Of a DNA stretch of 64,000 nt, positions 1 through 8,810 are shown in pieces. The translations under genes were made by a program, and so were the position numbers. Position 1 is the first letter of the stretch, and the number at the start of each line of letters is the position of its first letter. Under the pieces are notes generated by a model. That model did not search any database. It was not told the origin of the DNA and saw only the letters and a program-made list of their open reading frames with translations. Source of the DNA: an uncultured Olsenella sp. (GTDB lineage Bacteria > Actinomycetota > Coriobacteriia > Coriobacteriales > Atopobiaceae); NCBI GenBank assembly GCA_900314495.1, contig OMVJ01000008.1:1-64000 (forward strand), written 5' to 3'.

Positions 1-32
1 GTGTCTCATCAGAGGGTCCCGGCACCGCCGGC

Positions 33-1847
33 CTAGCTCAGACGCTCCACGGATCCGCCGGACGTCACGTGCATGAGGGCATTGTTGCCGCTCACGCGCC
101 TGCCAAAGTAGACCTCGCCGTTGATGTACGTGGGAATGAACAGGTTGACCGTGTTGTCTTCTGCCTGGTAAACGGTTTCGTCCAAGCCAGAGCCATGTAT
201 AAAGTCGTTTACGGTCATCGGTGCCATCTCGGTCGAAAACCCGGGGCCGACCTCGCCGCCAACCGTTTGGTAAATCGCTAGTGTCCCATCCTCGGTCATG
301 TTGATTCGGATTATGGTGCTGAGCTCAGCTTCCGCCGCCAAACTGCCGCCTACTGTCCCCCCACTTTCCGGAATCAGGAACCCCGCATAACCGCCGCGCT
401 CATCCTTGTTGCCTATGAGCACGAAAATCTGACCGCCAACTGGCTGCATCACGTTGATGCGCGCATTCTCGTCCTCACCGTACCGCGACCCCTCCAGCGT
501 GCACACCTGGTAGTCGCCGGAGCCGTCCAGGTTCACGCCGCGCACCTCCTGGGCCTCCTTCTGCGCAAAATAGAAGACCTTGCCGTCAGCGACGCGCCAC
601 AGCATGTCGGGGCCAGGCGAATACACGATCTTCTGGTCCGTGCCGTCGGGGTTCATCACGCGCACCACGCTGCCGGCCTGGTAGTACACCAGCCCCTGGT
701 ACACCTGGCAGAGCGAGCTCACGTCGCTGGTGGCCAGCTCCACGGGGTTGGAGCCGTCCGTCCCCACGGACATGATTCGTGCAGACTCCGTGCCAGATTC
801 CTCGCTGAAGATGAGCCGCCCGCTCTCCACGTTCAGGTGGTAAATGAGCGGCTGGTTGGCGGACGTGGTGTAGACGACCTCCGTCGAGCCGTTGCTCTTG
901 TTCTGGCGCGTGATGCTAGAGGTGAACCAGTCGTCAGCGGTTTGGTCCGGCGCGGCGTAATAGATGTAATTGTCATCCTCGCACACGTAACCGCCGTTGG
1001 TCAGGTTGCCGATGGGCGTGCTCACGCTTGCGTCAATAGGTACGTTGAGCTGCGGTCTATTGGTTTCCTCGTCAGACGTGCCGGCATCCGCGGACGTGGA
1101 ACCCGCCTCCGTGGCTGCGGGATTTTGCGCAGTGCTGCCGCTGCCAGACAGCGCCGGCGCAACGGCAATTGCGATGATCGCAACCGCAACTACCGCGGCA
1201 CCGGCAACAAGCGCAATCATTCCGCTGGAGAGAGAACCCTTCCGGGCAACGGTGACGGCGGAACGCACCGGCACGGGCGAGGTGGCAGAAGCAGTGGGCG
1301 CAGAGGACGTCTGGCTTGCCGCCTGTGGCTGAGGCACGGGGTCGCCAACCCGGTGGCCGCACGCGGGGCAGAAGACCATTCCCCTGCTCATGGGCGTGCC
1401 GCACACCGCGCAGTAGCCAGTGACAGCCGGGGAAGGCAGGGTCGAGGGTTCGGCGGACTTGAGCGAGATCGGCGGCGCCGTGTTTGTGGGCATGGGCTGC
1501 GTCGCGCCCTGGTCTGCGGGGATGTGGTTCCTTGGCACGGATACGGGCGTCACCTGTTCCTCAGGCACCGGAAGGGGCTGGGTGGGCTGGTCCATTACCG
1601 GCTGCGGCGCGGGAGGCTCCGGCGCGGGCGGTTCTGGCTCGGGTACCGCTGGCGCGGGCGGCGCGGGCGGTTCGGGCACACCAGGCGCGGGCACCGCGGG
1701 GGCCTGCTCGCGCAACGCCTGCTCCGCTGCGGAGGCAGTCGCTGCGGCCGTGGCAATGTCCACAAGCTCATGCTGGACCTTCTGCCCGCACTTGGTACAG
1801 AACTTGGCATCGTCCTTGAGCTCGGCGCCGCAATTCGTGCAATACAT
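33..1847 (-). CDS. Zinc-ribbon membrane protein with a DUF5050-like C-terminal region
   Basis: Two zinc ribbons are visible: CTNC/CTKC at residues 3-20 and CAVC/CPAC near 145-163. They are joined by a Pro/Glu/Ala linker with repeated PEPPAP-like units. One hydrophobic helix follows at about 206-228, then a Ser/Thr linker and about 330 residues with recurring short YY, DGS and NPVE turns that resemble the DUF5050 beta-propeller. The inferred topology is zinc ribbons in the cytoplasm and propeller outside. The start is the ATG preceded by GGGGAGAG; an in-frame codon 39 bases upstream has no comparable ribosome site. It is divergent from the CapA-like gene. Substrate or signal is unknown. Confidence 0.8.
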   Translation of the reverse strand: MYCTNCGAELKDDAKFCTKCGQKVQHELVDIATAAATASAAEQALREQAPAVPAPGVPEPPAPPAPAVPEPEPPAPEPPAPQPVMDQPTQPLPVPEEQVTPVSVPRNHIPADQGATQPMPTNTAPPISLKSAEPSTLPSPAVTGYCAVCGTPMSRGMVFCPACGHRVGDPVPQPQAASQTSSAPTASATSPVPVRSAVTVARKGSLSSGMIALVAGAAVVAVAIIAIAVAPALSGSGSTAQNPAATEAGSTSADAGTSDEETNRPQLNVPIDASVSTPIGNLTNGGYVCEDDNYIYYAAPDQTADDWFTSSITRQNKSNGSTEVVYTTSANQPLIYHLNVESGRLIFSEESGTESARIMSVGTDGSNPVELATSDVSSLCQVYQGLVYYQAGSVVRVMNPDGTDQKIVYSPGPDMLWRVADGKVFYFAQKEAQEVRGVNLDGSGDYQVCTLEGSRYGEDENARINVMQPVGGQIFVLIGNKDERGGYAGFLIPESGGTVGGSLAAEAELSTIIRINMTEDGTLAIYQTVGGEVGPGFSTEMAPMTVNDFIHGSGLDETVYQAEDNTVNLFIPTYINGEVYFGRRVSGNNALMHVTSGGSVERLS

Positions 1848-1949
1848 GTTTCTCTCCCCACACTCGACAGTCAAAATGGTACGCAAAAGCCAGCTTGCAG
1901 GCGTCCCTAACTTGCATGCATTCGTATAACGGCCGTCACGGGAGGCCCC

Positions 1950-3386
1950 ATGTCAGCGCAGCACAGCCCCAAGCACGCAGCCCCAGCAAAGAAGCCCCGC
2001 CGCCCCCGCGCGCACGTAATCGCGGCAATACTTGCCCTGGTCACGGTAGCCGCTGTGGTTGGCGTCAAGCTTGGGTGGCGCCAGCCGGCCTCCCCCGCAA
2101 CCGACACCAAGGGGGAAGCGGCATCCGCGGCGCTTGCCCAGCAGGCAATGGGCGGCTCGGCCGTATATGGCTCCGCCCAAACTGGCAGCTCCCAGGCAGT
2201 GAGCTTGCAGGGCTCTGCGGCCGTGGCGCCCAGCACCCAGCCCAAGACCTCCTCGCCCGCCCAGACCTTCCAGCCCGTGGACGTCAACCTCATGATGATT
2301 GGCGATGTCTTGCTGCACACTGGCGTCAACAACACCGCCTATGCGCAGGGAAATGGCAGCTACAACTACGACTTCGTCTTCAGCGACATCCGCGACGAAA
2401 TCGATGCCGCGGATGTGGCAATCCTGAACCAGGAAACCGTTTGCGGGGACCCGGCCAACGGCTACGGCTACCTGGGCATGGGCCTGCAGGGTCCCATCTT
2501 CAACAGCCCCGTCACCATTGTGGACGCGGAGGCGCGGGCCGGCTTCGATGTCATTCTGAAGGCCAACAACCACACGTACGACCAGGGTCTCAGCGGCTTG
2601 GGGTACGAGATGGACTATTGGCGTAACAAGTACCCTGACCTGCCCGTCATTGGTGCGGACAACCCCAACAACCCTGGCGGCGCGCAGGACTACGTGCACA
2701 ACATTTATATGTACCAGAAGGATGGCTTCAAGGTTGCCTTCCTCAGCTACACCTACGACACCAACGAGTACCCCGCGCCCAGCCACAACGGCGACTACAT
2801 TCGCTACATGACGGAGGACAACGTGCGCGCAGACGTTGCCGCGGCCCGCGCCGCCGGGGCTGACGCCATCGTGGCCTGCCCGCACTGGGGCATGCAGTAC
2901 ACCACGGAGCTCTCCGCGGAGGAGCAGCGTTTCAGTGCCCTGTTTGCCCAGCTAGACGTGGATGTTGTCTTTGGCACCCACCCCCACATGGACCAGACGG
3001 CGCAGGTCATCCAGAACGACGACGGCCACAAGACCGTCTGCTTCTATTCCAACGGCAACTTCGTCGCGGGGGACATGGACGGTTACAAGAACATAGCCGG
3101 CATCAGCAAGGCCACGCTGCACCGCGCAGAGGATGGCGGCGTCAGTGTGACGGCTGCAAGCTTCGTACCAACCGTGATCTGCCGCGGCGGGCAGATTTCT
3201 GTCCACAAGCTTGCCAACTACACAGATGCGCTGGCCGCTAGCAGCGCAGACCCGCAGATCACGCCTGCCGCGGCGGATGCCTTCTGCGAGCAGCTCTTTG
3301 GCAGCCAGTACGACGTCAGCACGCACGTGGCCACGCTGGACCTGGACAGCACCGTGCCCGTGGCGGAGAAGGCCGCGCTGGGGTAG
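1950..3386 (+). CDS. CapA family (PGA_cap) membrane-anchored metallophosphoesterase-like protein
   Basis: The family belongs to the calcineurin-like fold and includes the CapA protein of poly-gamma-glutamate capsule synthesis. An N-terminal basic stretch and one membrane helix (about residues 21-43) are followed by a Ser/Ala/Gln-rich linker and the catalytic-like domain from about residue 110. Visible motifs are MIGDVLLH, NQETVCG, NNHTYDQG, HWGMQY and GTHPHMDQ, in the usual order with Asp/His/Asn metal ligands. The start has GGGAGG seven bases upstream. No capBC or ligase genes lie nearby, so a capsule role cannot be assumed; many family members act on cell-surface polymers of unknown identity. 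Confidence 0.85.
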   Translation: MSAQHSPKHAAPAKKPRRPRAHVIAAILALVTVAAVVGVKLGWRQPASPATDTKGEAASAALAQQAMGGSAVYGSAQTGSSQAVSLQGSAAVAPSTQPKTSSPAQTFQPVDVNLMMIGDVLLHTGVNNTAYAQGNGSYNYDFVFSDIRDEIDAADVAILNQETVCGDPANGYGYLGMGLQGPIFNSPVTIVDAEARAGFDVILKANNHTYDQGLSGLGYEMDYWRNKYPDLPVIGADNPNNPGGAQDYVHNIYMYQKDGFKVAFLSYTYDTNEYPAPSHNGDYIRYMTEDNVRADVAAARAAGADAIVACPHWGMQYTTELSAEEQRFSALFAQLDVDVVFGTHPHMDQTAQVIQNDDGHKTVCFYSNGNFVAGDMDGYKNIAGISKATLHRAEDGGVSVTAASFVPTVICRGGQISVHKLANYTDALAASSADPQITPAAADAFCEQLFGSQYDVSTHVATLDLDSTVPVAEKAALG

Positions 3387-3745
3387 CGGCGCATGCCGCC
3401 AGCGCACGGGAGCCGTACCGTGTAAGAAAAACTGAAAGCCGCTCGGAGCGACAAGCCCCTGACCTGCAGGTTTTCTCAGTAGCGTCCGGTCAACTAGCAC
3501 ACGACCCCCATGCCGTGTGTCCTCTCTTGTCTTGGGTATAAACCGAATTCGTCACACAGCGTGTGACGAATTAGAAAAGGTCACGCAGTGCGTGACGAAT
3601 TGCCGTGGCCGAGAATCGAACTACGCGCCACTCTTCCCCCGCACTGAAGTCAATGTGCGAGAATCGTACCCAGCAAGCGGGACAGGTATACGGCCGCAGC
3701 TTGGCCGCATGCACACCCGCGACGCGGCGTGGAGAGGACGGCAGC
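3387..3745. other. Gene-poor stretch between the CapA-like gene and the restriction gene
   Basis: No convincing gene. It contains a TATAAA hexamer at 3537-3542 that could be a -10 box, the two large palindromes described separately just downstream of it, and a GGAGAGG ribosome site at 3731-3737 for the restriction gene. It probably holds the promoter and long leader of that gene. Confidence 0.6.
3546..3601. repeat. Two tandem near-identical palindromes upstream of the restriction gene
   Basis: The first is a perfect inverted repeat with 12-base arms (AATTCGTCACAC) around a 3-base centre AGC. The second has 7-base arms (GTCACGC) around AGT. Both are followed by GAATT. The two units share the consensus GTCACRCAGYGYGTGACGAA and start 29 bases apart. 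They lie just downstream of a possible -10 box and about 145 bases before the ATG, so they could be operators or transcribed hairpins. Confidence 0.85.
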
Positions 3746-6535
3746 ATGGCGGGCACCAAGGCAGACGCGCAGCGGTTTGTGAAGGACTGGGCCGGCCGCG
3801 GCAACGAGGACCAGGACACCCAGCTCTTCTGGATAGGTTTCTACCAGGACGTTCTTGGCATCCCCGACGCGCTGGCCATGCTCAAGTTCGAGCAACCCGT
3901 GCACACCAAGGCGTCCGACCACCAGGGCTACATTGACGTGCTGGTGCCCGCCGCGCACGTCATCATTGAGCAGAAGTCGCTCGGCGTGCCGCTGGACAAG
4001 TCGGAGCTGCGCCAGGGCCGCAAGGTCACACCCGCACAGCAGGCGCTGGCCTACACCGAGGGCATGCCCCTCTCGCAGAAGCCGCGCTACGTGGTGGCGT
4101 GCAACTTTGAGCAGATGTGGGTGTACGACACGGAGAAGGACCCGCTGTGCAAGGGCCAGCCGCTGGTCATCGCCCTTGCCGACCTGCCCAAGAACCTACC
4201 GGCGGTGCAATTCCTGCGAGGCAGCGGCGAGGCTCCTGCAACCATCGCAGAGGCAGTCTCCGTTGAGGCCGGCAAGATCATGGGCCGCCTGCACGACCTT
4301 GCGGCCGCCGGCTACGACAACCCGGACGCGCCCGAGGCCCACCACGCGCTCAGCGTGCTGATGACGCGGCTCATGTTCCTGATGTTCTGGGAGGACACGG
4401 CGGCCGGGGCCACCAACGCTTTCCACGACTTTGTGCAGCATTACGACGCGGAGGACCTGGCAGACGGCCTGACGGACCTCTTCCACTGGCTGGACACGCC
4501 AGACGAGAAGCGCACCGGCTCCCGCAAGCTGAAGCAGCCGCGCTTTGCCCGCATGCCCTACATGGACGGCGGCCTCTTCCGCGAGGACATCGAGCTGCCC
4601 ATGCTGGACGAGACCTTCCGCACAACGCTGCTGGTAGACGGCTCGCAGGAGTTCGACTGGTCCGGCGTCTCGCCCACCGTGTTCGGCTCCATCTTCGAGG
4701 GCGCGCTCAGCCACGACCACCGGCGCGCCAACGGCCAGCACTTCACCAGCCCCACCAACATTCACAAGGTCATCGACCCGCTGTTCATGGACGGGCTTGA
4801 GCAGGAGTTCCAAGACGCCTGCCAGCGGCCCGTTGCCGGAGGCGCCCGCACCCGCGCACTGCAGGCCCTGCACCAGAAGCTGGGCAGCATATCCGTGCTG
4901 GACCCAGCGTGCGGCAGCGGCAACTTCCTCACGGAGAGCTACCTCTGCCTGCGCCGGCTGGAGAACCGCGTGCTGCTGGAGCTGGTCAGACTGCAGAACA
5001 AGGGCCAAGCGGCGCTGAGCTTTGAGGACTCCGGCGACAAGGACGTGCTGGTCAGCCTGCGCAACTTCCATGGCATTGAGCTGGAGGACTTTGCGTGCTG
5101 CGTGGCCCGCACCGCCCTGTGGATTGCCGAGAAGCAGGCCGACATTGAGACCGCGCACGTGACCCAGCGCGTGTACGACCCTCTGCCGCTGACGGACTAC
5201 GACAACATCATCCAGGGCAACGCCCTGCGCATGGACTGGAACGACGTGGTGCCGGCAGCGCAGGTGAGCTACGTGTGCGGGAATCCACCGTTTATTGGGT
5301 ACTCCAATTTGTCTGACCCGCAGAAGCAGGACCGCGAAGCCATCTTCGGCAAATCGGGCGGCACGCTGGACTACGTGGCATGTTGGTACAAGAAGGCCGC
5401 CAACTACATGCGAGACACGCGTGCTCGTTGCGCCTTCGTAAGCACCAACAGTATCTGTCAAGGACAGCAGGTCGAGCCGCTGTGGAAGCCGCTCTTTGAG
5501 GACGGCATCCACATTGACTTCGCCCACCAGACCTTCGTGTGGGACAGTCAAGCGGACGACGAGGCACACGTGCACGTGATCATCGTGGGCTTCTCTCGCG
5601 AAGACACGGCTCCCAAGCTGCTGTTCTCTGGTGACGACGTACGCGCGGTTGAGCACATTGATGCATATCTTGCGCCAGCACCGGACGTCTTTGCGACGAG
5701 GCGCGCCAAGCCTCTGTGCGAGGTGCCCGAAATGGTGGCAGGAGGCAAACCGACTGATGGCGGATTCCTGCTATTGAGTCCCGAGGAACTTGACGAGCTT
5801 CTCCGCCGCGAACCCGATTCGGCCAAATGGATTCGCCCCTTCTCCATGGGCGCGGAGTTCATCAATGGCAAGGACCGATACTGCCTGTGGCTGGTTGACG
5901 CACAGCCGTCCGACTTGCGAAGCCTTCCCCTCGTGCGGGAACGCGTGGAGCGCGTCCGCGAATTTCGGCAGGCCTCCAAGAAGGCAGCCACGCGCAAGAA
6001 GGCGGATACTCCCTGGTTGTTCGACGAGGTCAGACCACCTAAGGGCAAGAGCTATATCGCCGTGCCAAAGGTCTCTTCCGGCAGGCGTGACTACATCCCC
6101 ATGGGCTTTGTGACCAACGGGATGATTCCGGGAGACATGCTTTTCTCCATTTCTAATGCTGGCCTCTATGAGTTCGGCATTTTGGAAAGCCAGGTACACA
6201 ATGCATGGATGCGGGTTGTAGCAGGCCGCCTGAAGAGTGACTACCGCTACAACAACACCGTTGTCTACAACAACTTCATCTGGCCTGACCCCGCGCCCGA
6301 GCAGCGTGCAAAGGTGGAGTCCTGTGCGCAGGCAGTGCTGGACGCCCGCGCCTCACACCTAGGCGAGTCTCTCGCGGACCTTTACGACCCCACGTTCATG
6401 CCATCTGACCTGCGGCGCGCTCACCGCGAGCTGGACACCGCAGTCGAGACCGCATACGGCGTGGACTTCAACGGCGACGAGGAGAAGATTGTCTCTCACC
6501 TGTTCAAGCTCTACGCACGGAAGACGCAGCAATAG
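3746..6535 (+). CDS. Type IIG/IIL (MmeI family) restriction-modification enzyme, single chain
   Basis: One polypeptide of 929 residues, close to MmeI length, expected to combine endonuclease, adenine methyltransferase and target recognition. The N-terminal nuclease has a PD-(D/E)XK-type pattern, Asp64 then Glu75-x-Lys77 (IDVL...IEQK). The methyltransferase has motif I DPACGSGNF at about residue 386 and motif IV NPPF at about 513. The following region fits the family's target recognition domain. The start is the ATG with GGAGAGG at a good distance; the frame remains open upstream to a GTG but that part looks non-coding. No separate methylase or specificity gene is needed. Its recognition sequence cannot be read from the protein by eye. 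It is convergent with the first fic gene. Confidence 0.88.
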   Translation: MAGTKADAQRFVKDWAGRGNEDQDTQLFWIGFYQDVLGIPDALAMLKFEQPVHTKASDHQGYIDVLVPAAHVIIEQKSLGVPLDKSELRQGRKVTPAQQALAYTEGMPLSQKPRYVVACNFEQMWVYDTEKDPLCKGQPLVIALADLPKNLPAVQFLRGSGEAPATIAEAVSVEAGKIMGRLHDLAAAGYDNPDAPEAHHALSVLMTRLMFLMFWEDTAAGATNAFHDFVQHYDAEDLADGLTDLFHWLDTPDEKRTGSRKLKQPRFARMPYMDGGLFREDIELPMLDETFRTTLLVDGSQEFDWSGVSPTVFGSIFEGALSHDHRRANGQHFTSPTNIHKVIDPLFMDGLEQEFQDACQRPVAGGARTRALQALHQKLGSISVLDPACGSGNFLTESYLCLRRLENRVLLELVRLQNKGQAALSFEDSGDKDVLVSLRNFHGIELEDFACCVARTALWIAEKQADIETAHVTQRVYDPLPLTDYDNIIQGNALRMDWNDVVPAAQVSYVCGNPPFIGYSNLSDPQKQDREAIFGKSGGTLDYVACWYKKAANYMRDTRARCAFVSTNSICQGQQVEPLWKPLFEDGIHIDFAHQTFVWDSQADDEAHVHVIIVGFSREDTAPKLLFSGDDVRAVEHIDAYLAPAPDVFATRRAKPLCEVPEMVAGGKPTDGGFLLLSPEELDELLRREPDSAKWIRPFSMGAEFINGKDRYCLWLVDAQPSDLRSLPLVRERVERVREFRQASKKAATRKKADTPWLFDEVRPPKGKSYIAVPKVSSGRRDYIPMGFVTNGMIPGDMLFSISNAGLYEFGILESQVHNAWMRVVAGRLKSDYRYNNTVVYNNFIWPDPAPEQRAKVESCAQAVLDARASHLGESLADLYDPTFMPSDLRRAHRELDTAVETAYGVDFNGDEEKIVSHLFKLYARKTQQ

Positions 6536-6624
6536 CGGCATCAGCCCACGGCTCTGGACATAGAGTTAACTGACTTACGATTAAGTTAATCCAAAGTACG
6601 TTATTTGAGCGACGCGCCGTGCCT

Positions 6625-7833
6625 TCAACCCTCGCGCACCAGCTTATGCGCTTTCCGGTCGTAAAGCCGCATTGCCTCAATGACCTCCTCGGCGGCAAAG
6701 ACAGATTCTCTGCCGGTCTTATGCGTGGTAAGAATTCCACTTTCGGCCAACGTGCGAAGGCCCTCGCGGACGTTTCGCTCACTAATGCCCGTCATCTTGC
6801 TCGCCTCGGCAACCTTGACCATGGGTCTGTATGGGAGGATGTCTATCAGGGCGTCTACGGCAGATCCCCTTCGGGGCTTCAACTTCTCTCTCCAGCCAGA
6901 AGAAATCCCAGCTAGGGTGCCCTGGAGGAGCATGGAGAGACGGGCGGCCCTTATACTTGCGCGAGAAAGATACGTAACGAACACCGAAGGGTCAGGCTTC
7001 CCTTCCGCCTGGAAAGACGAAATGCTGTCGATGTAGCCATCCCTGTCTGCCGAGAGCACCGTCGAAACAGGCAGAACCGTGTGGTTCATCACCCCACGCG
7101 CCCTGAGCACCATCTGGATGAGTGCCCTGCCGGTTCTGCCGTTGCCGTCCGCAAAGGGGTGTATGGTCTCGAACTGCGCATGTGCCATGGCCGCCACAGC
7201 AACGGCAGGGAGGTGCGCGTCGTTGCAGAAGTCGACTAGATCCTCCATCAATCTCTCAACCTCATCCGGTGGTGGGGGAACAAATGCGGCAGTTGCCAAC
7301 GTGGAGCCTGGGCGACCAATCCAATTCTGCGTCTCTCGCAACTCCCCGCCATACCCTGCTGATGGCGTACCCAAAAGAAACGCTTCGTTGATTGCCGAGA
7401 GACCCTCGACCGTGATCTTTGATCCAGAGGAGATCTCCTTCAGACTCTCCCAGAGGCGGTGCGATGCCTCCGCAACGCCTCTGACAGCAGAGCCGTCATC
7501 CGTGTTGGTTCCAGTTTCCTCATACATCATGAGATCACGAATCGTGCACGCAATACCCTCGATATGCGTCGATGAAATGGATTCGGTTCTTAGGAGGAGC
7601 CACTCAATCGGGCCCAATCCAACCGCGGGAGAGACCCTGTCATCCAAAACGCCCAGCTCTCTCTCGGCCTGGGCGGCAAGAGTCATTGCCTCGGAGCTGG
7701 GAGCAGGCAGGTCGGCGAGGACAGTGGGGATAAACGCCTCGTACGTTCCCAACGAGTCGTCATCCCAAAGGTCCTCGTCGTTCGGCAGCATCCAATCGTC
7801 AAGATCGAGATACCTCGTCACATATGTTCCCAT
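6625..7833 (-). CDS. Fic family AMP-transferase, class II (self-inhibited), with C-terminal winged helix
   Basis: The Fic core HPFADGNGRTGR at residues 225-236 matches the active-site consensus in full, so it is predicted to transfer AMP or a related nucleotide moiety to a target hydroxyl. Residues 88-93, STHIEG, match the inhibitory motif (S/T)xxxE(G/N), and its position before the core defines class II, in which the inhibitor helix is part of the same chain. The C-terminal about 60 residues (TGISERNVREGL) look like a winged helix, suggesting DNA binding or autoregulation. An ATG with GGAG upstream starts the gene. Two copies of a palindrome lie upstream. The target protein is unknown. Confidence 0.9.
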   Translation of the reverse strand: MGTYVTRYLDLDDWMLPNDEDLWDDDSLGTYEAFIPTVLADLPAPSSEAMTLAAQAERELGVLDDRVSPAVGLGPIEWLLLRTESISSTHIEGIACTIRDLMMYEETGTNTDDGSAVRGVAEASHRLWESLKEISSGSKITVEGLSAINEAFLLGTPSAGYGGELRETQNWIGRPGSTLATAAFVPPPPDEVERLMEDLVDFCNDAHLPAVAVAAMAHAQFETIHPFADGNGRTGRALIQMVLRARGVMNHTVLPVSTVLSADRDGYIDSISSFQAEGKPDPSVFVTYLSRASIRAARLSMLLQGTLAGISSGWREKLKPRRGSAVDALIDILPYRPMVKVAEASKMTGISERNVREGLRTLAESGILTTHKTGRESVFAAEEVIEAMRLYDRKAHKLVREG

Positions 7834-7854
7834 GGGGCTCCAGTCTCATTTCAC

Positions 7855-7877
7855 GGATGTTTATCGCTTAAACATCC
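7855..7877. promoter_or_regulatory. Palindromic operator-like site 1 upstream of the first fic gene
   Basis: Perfect 8-base arms GGATGTTT and AAACATCC separated by 7 bases, located about 22 bases upstream of the fic start. It shares both arms with a second site about 72 bases further upstream. Confidence 0.65.
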
Positions 7878-7923
7878 TATTTGAATCCCATGTTACGACT
7901 TAACCATCCAGATAATCACCACC

Positions 7924-7952
7924 AACGGATGTTTTCTCGATAAACATCCGTT
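7924..7952. promoter_or_regulatory. Palindromic operator-like site 2 upstream of the first fic gene
   Basis: The same GGATGTTT-N7-AAACATCC core as site 1 (7927-7949), with arms extended to 11 bases by flanking AAC/GTT. A weaker half-like match TTAACCATCC lies between the two sites. A plausible reading is a pair of operators bound by the winged helix of the Fic protein or by another regulator. Confidence 0.65.
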
Positions 7953-7959
7953 GTTCGTT

Positions 7960-8028
7960 TTCAACGGCAAGGAGAAGAGGGCCATCTCGTACCTGTTCCA
8001 GCTCTGCGCGGAGAAGACGCAGCAGTGA
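7960..8028 (+). pseudogene. C-terminal remnant of a second MmeI-type restriction gene
   Basis: Read on the plus strand this segment encodes 22 residues and a stop, from FNGKEK to AEKTQQ. It aligns without gaps to the last 22 residues of the intact restriction enzyme upstream (FNGDEE to ARKTQQ), with 13 identities by hand. Nothing of the rest of that gene is present and the segment has no start, so it is a deletion remnant of a diverged paralogue. It abuts operator-like site 2. Confidence 0.75.
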
Positions 8029-8051
8029 AGACAACGCTAGTCGGCATCTTT

Positions 8052-8810
8052 CTACGCAAGCACAGCCTCCACCATGTTGAACTGCAACAACGGCTGCAGG
8101 TCACCAGACTCATGAAAGGCATCCAGCGCGCCAAAGTACGTCATACGGTCCTCCTGTCGCTGCACGATGGGAGGACAGGCCAAGAGCATGAGCGCTAGGT
8201 TCTGCAACAACCGAGCACAGCGACCGTTGCCGTCGGCAAAGGGATGAATCTCGATCAGCTGAGCGTGCAGATACGTGGCTACGGTCAGCGCCTTCTTGGG
8301 AGACAAGGTTTTGTCCCCAAGATAAGAATCAACCTCGTCCAACAGGCTTCTTACCGCTTCCTCGCAGAGCTCTGGCGGATACCCTACCGACGCGTCAGGC
8401 CCAACGCCGTAATCACGGACTTTGAATGTGCCCGGCCGCTCGCCGGCATCCCAGCGCCGGGCGTCATACGTGTGCTCGGTCAGAATGCGGTGCAGGTCAA
8501 GCAGGTCGTCAACGCTAAGCGTGCGCGGATTCTCCATCGCCATCTCAATCGCTCGATGCCAGGCACGACCGTGGTTGTCTATCTCGTATATTGCACGCAG
8601 CTGGCCGGTGAAGTTTACGACGTCCCCGCGAGAAAGAATTTCCGTCGTGTCATGCAACGTGATAGCGTCGTTCTCAATTTTGGTTGAGTTGTACGTTGCC
8701 GATATGGTTAGCTCCAACAGTTGAGAGAGGCGCTCTTCTTCGCTCGACTCGCACCACGACTTAACCAGGTTCGACCATTGCTCCTCGAGGAGGTTTTCAG
8801 TTGGTTCCAT
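8052..8810 (-). CDS. Fic family AMP-transferase, class II, short form
   Basis: The protein of 252 residues has the Fic core HPFADGNGRCAR at 189-200 and an upstream inhibitory motif STKIEN at residues 42-47, so it is self-inhibited class II. It lacks the C-terminal winged helix of the neighbouring Fic protein. The predicted reaction is transfer of AMP from ATP to a hydroxyl side chain of a target protein. Its start lies inside the 3' end of a small upstream gene (14-base overlap), which implies translational coupling. The two Fic proteins have different N-terminal domains and do not look like a recent duplication. Confidence 0.88.
   Translation of the reverse strand: MEPTENLLEEQWSNLVKSWCESSEEERLSQLLELTISATYNSTKIENDAITLHDTTEILSRGDVVNFTGQLRAIYEIDNHGRAWHRAIEMAMENPRTLSVDDLLDLHRILTEHTYDARRWDAGERPGTFKVRDYGVGPDASVGYPPELCEEAVRSLLDEVDSYLGDKTLSPKKALTVATYLHAQLIEIHPFADGNGRCARLLQNLALMLLACPPIVQRQEDRMTYFGALDAFHESGDLQPLLQFNMVEAVLA

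Noticed and set aside
837-1910. Long open frames opposite the zinc-ribbon gene
   Set aside because: They mirror Pro/Ala/Glu-rich GC codons of the real gene and show no motif.
3546-3601. CRISPR-like repeat array
   Set aside because: Only two units, palindromic, with a 7-base gap and no cas genes.
3602-3745. Upstream in-frame start (GTG at 3605) for the restriction enzyme, and a tRNA-like GAATCGAAC piece
   Set aside because: The ATG at 3746 has a proper ribosome site and gives the family length; the tRNA-like piece has no pairing T stem or acceptor.
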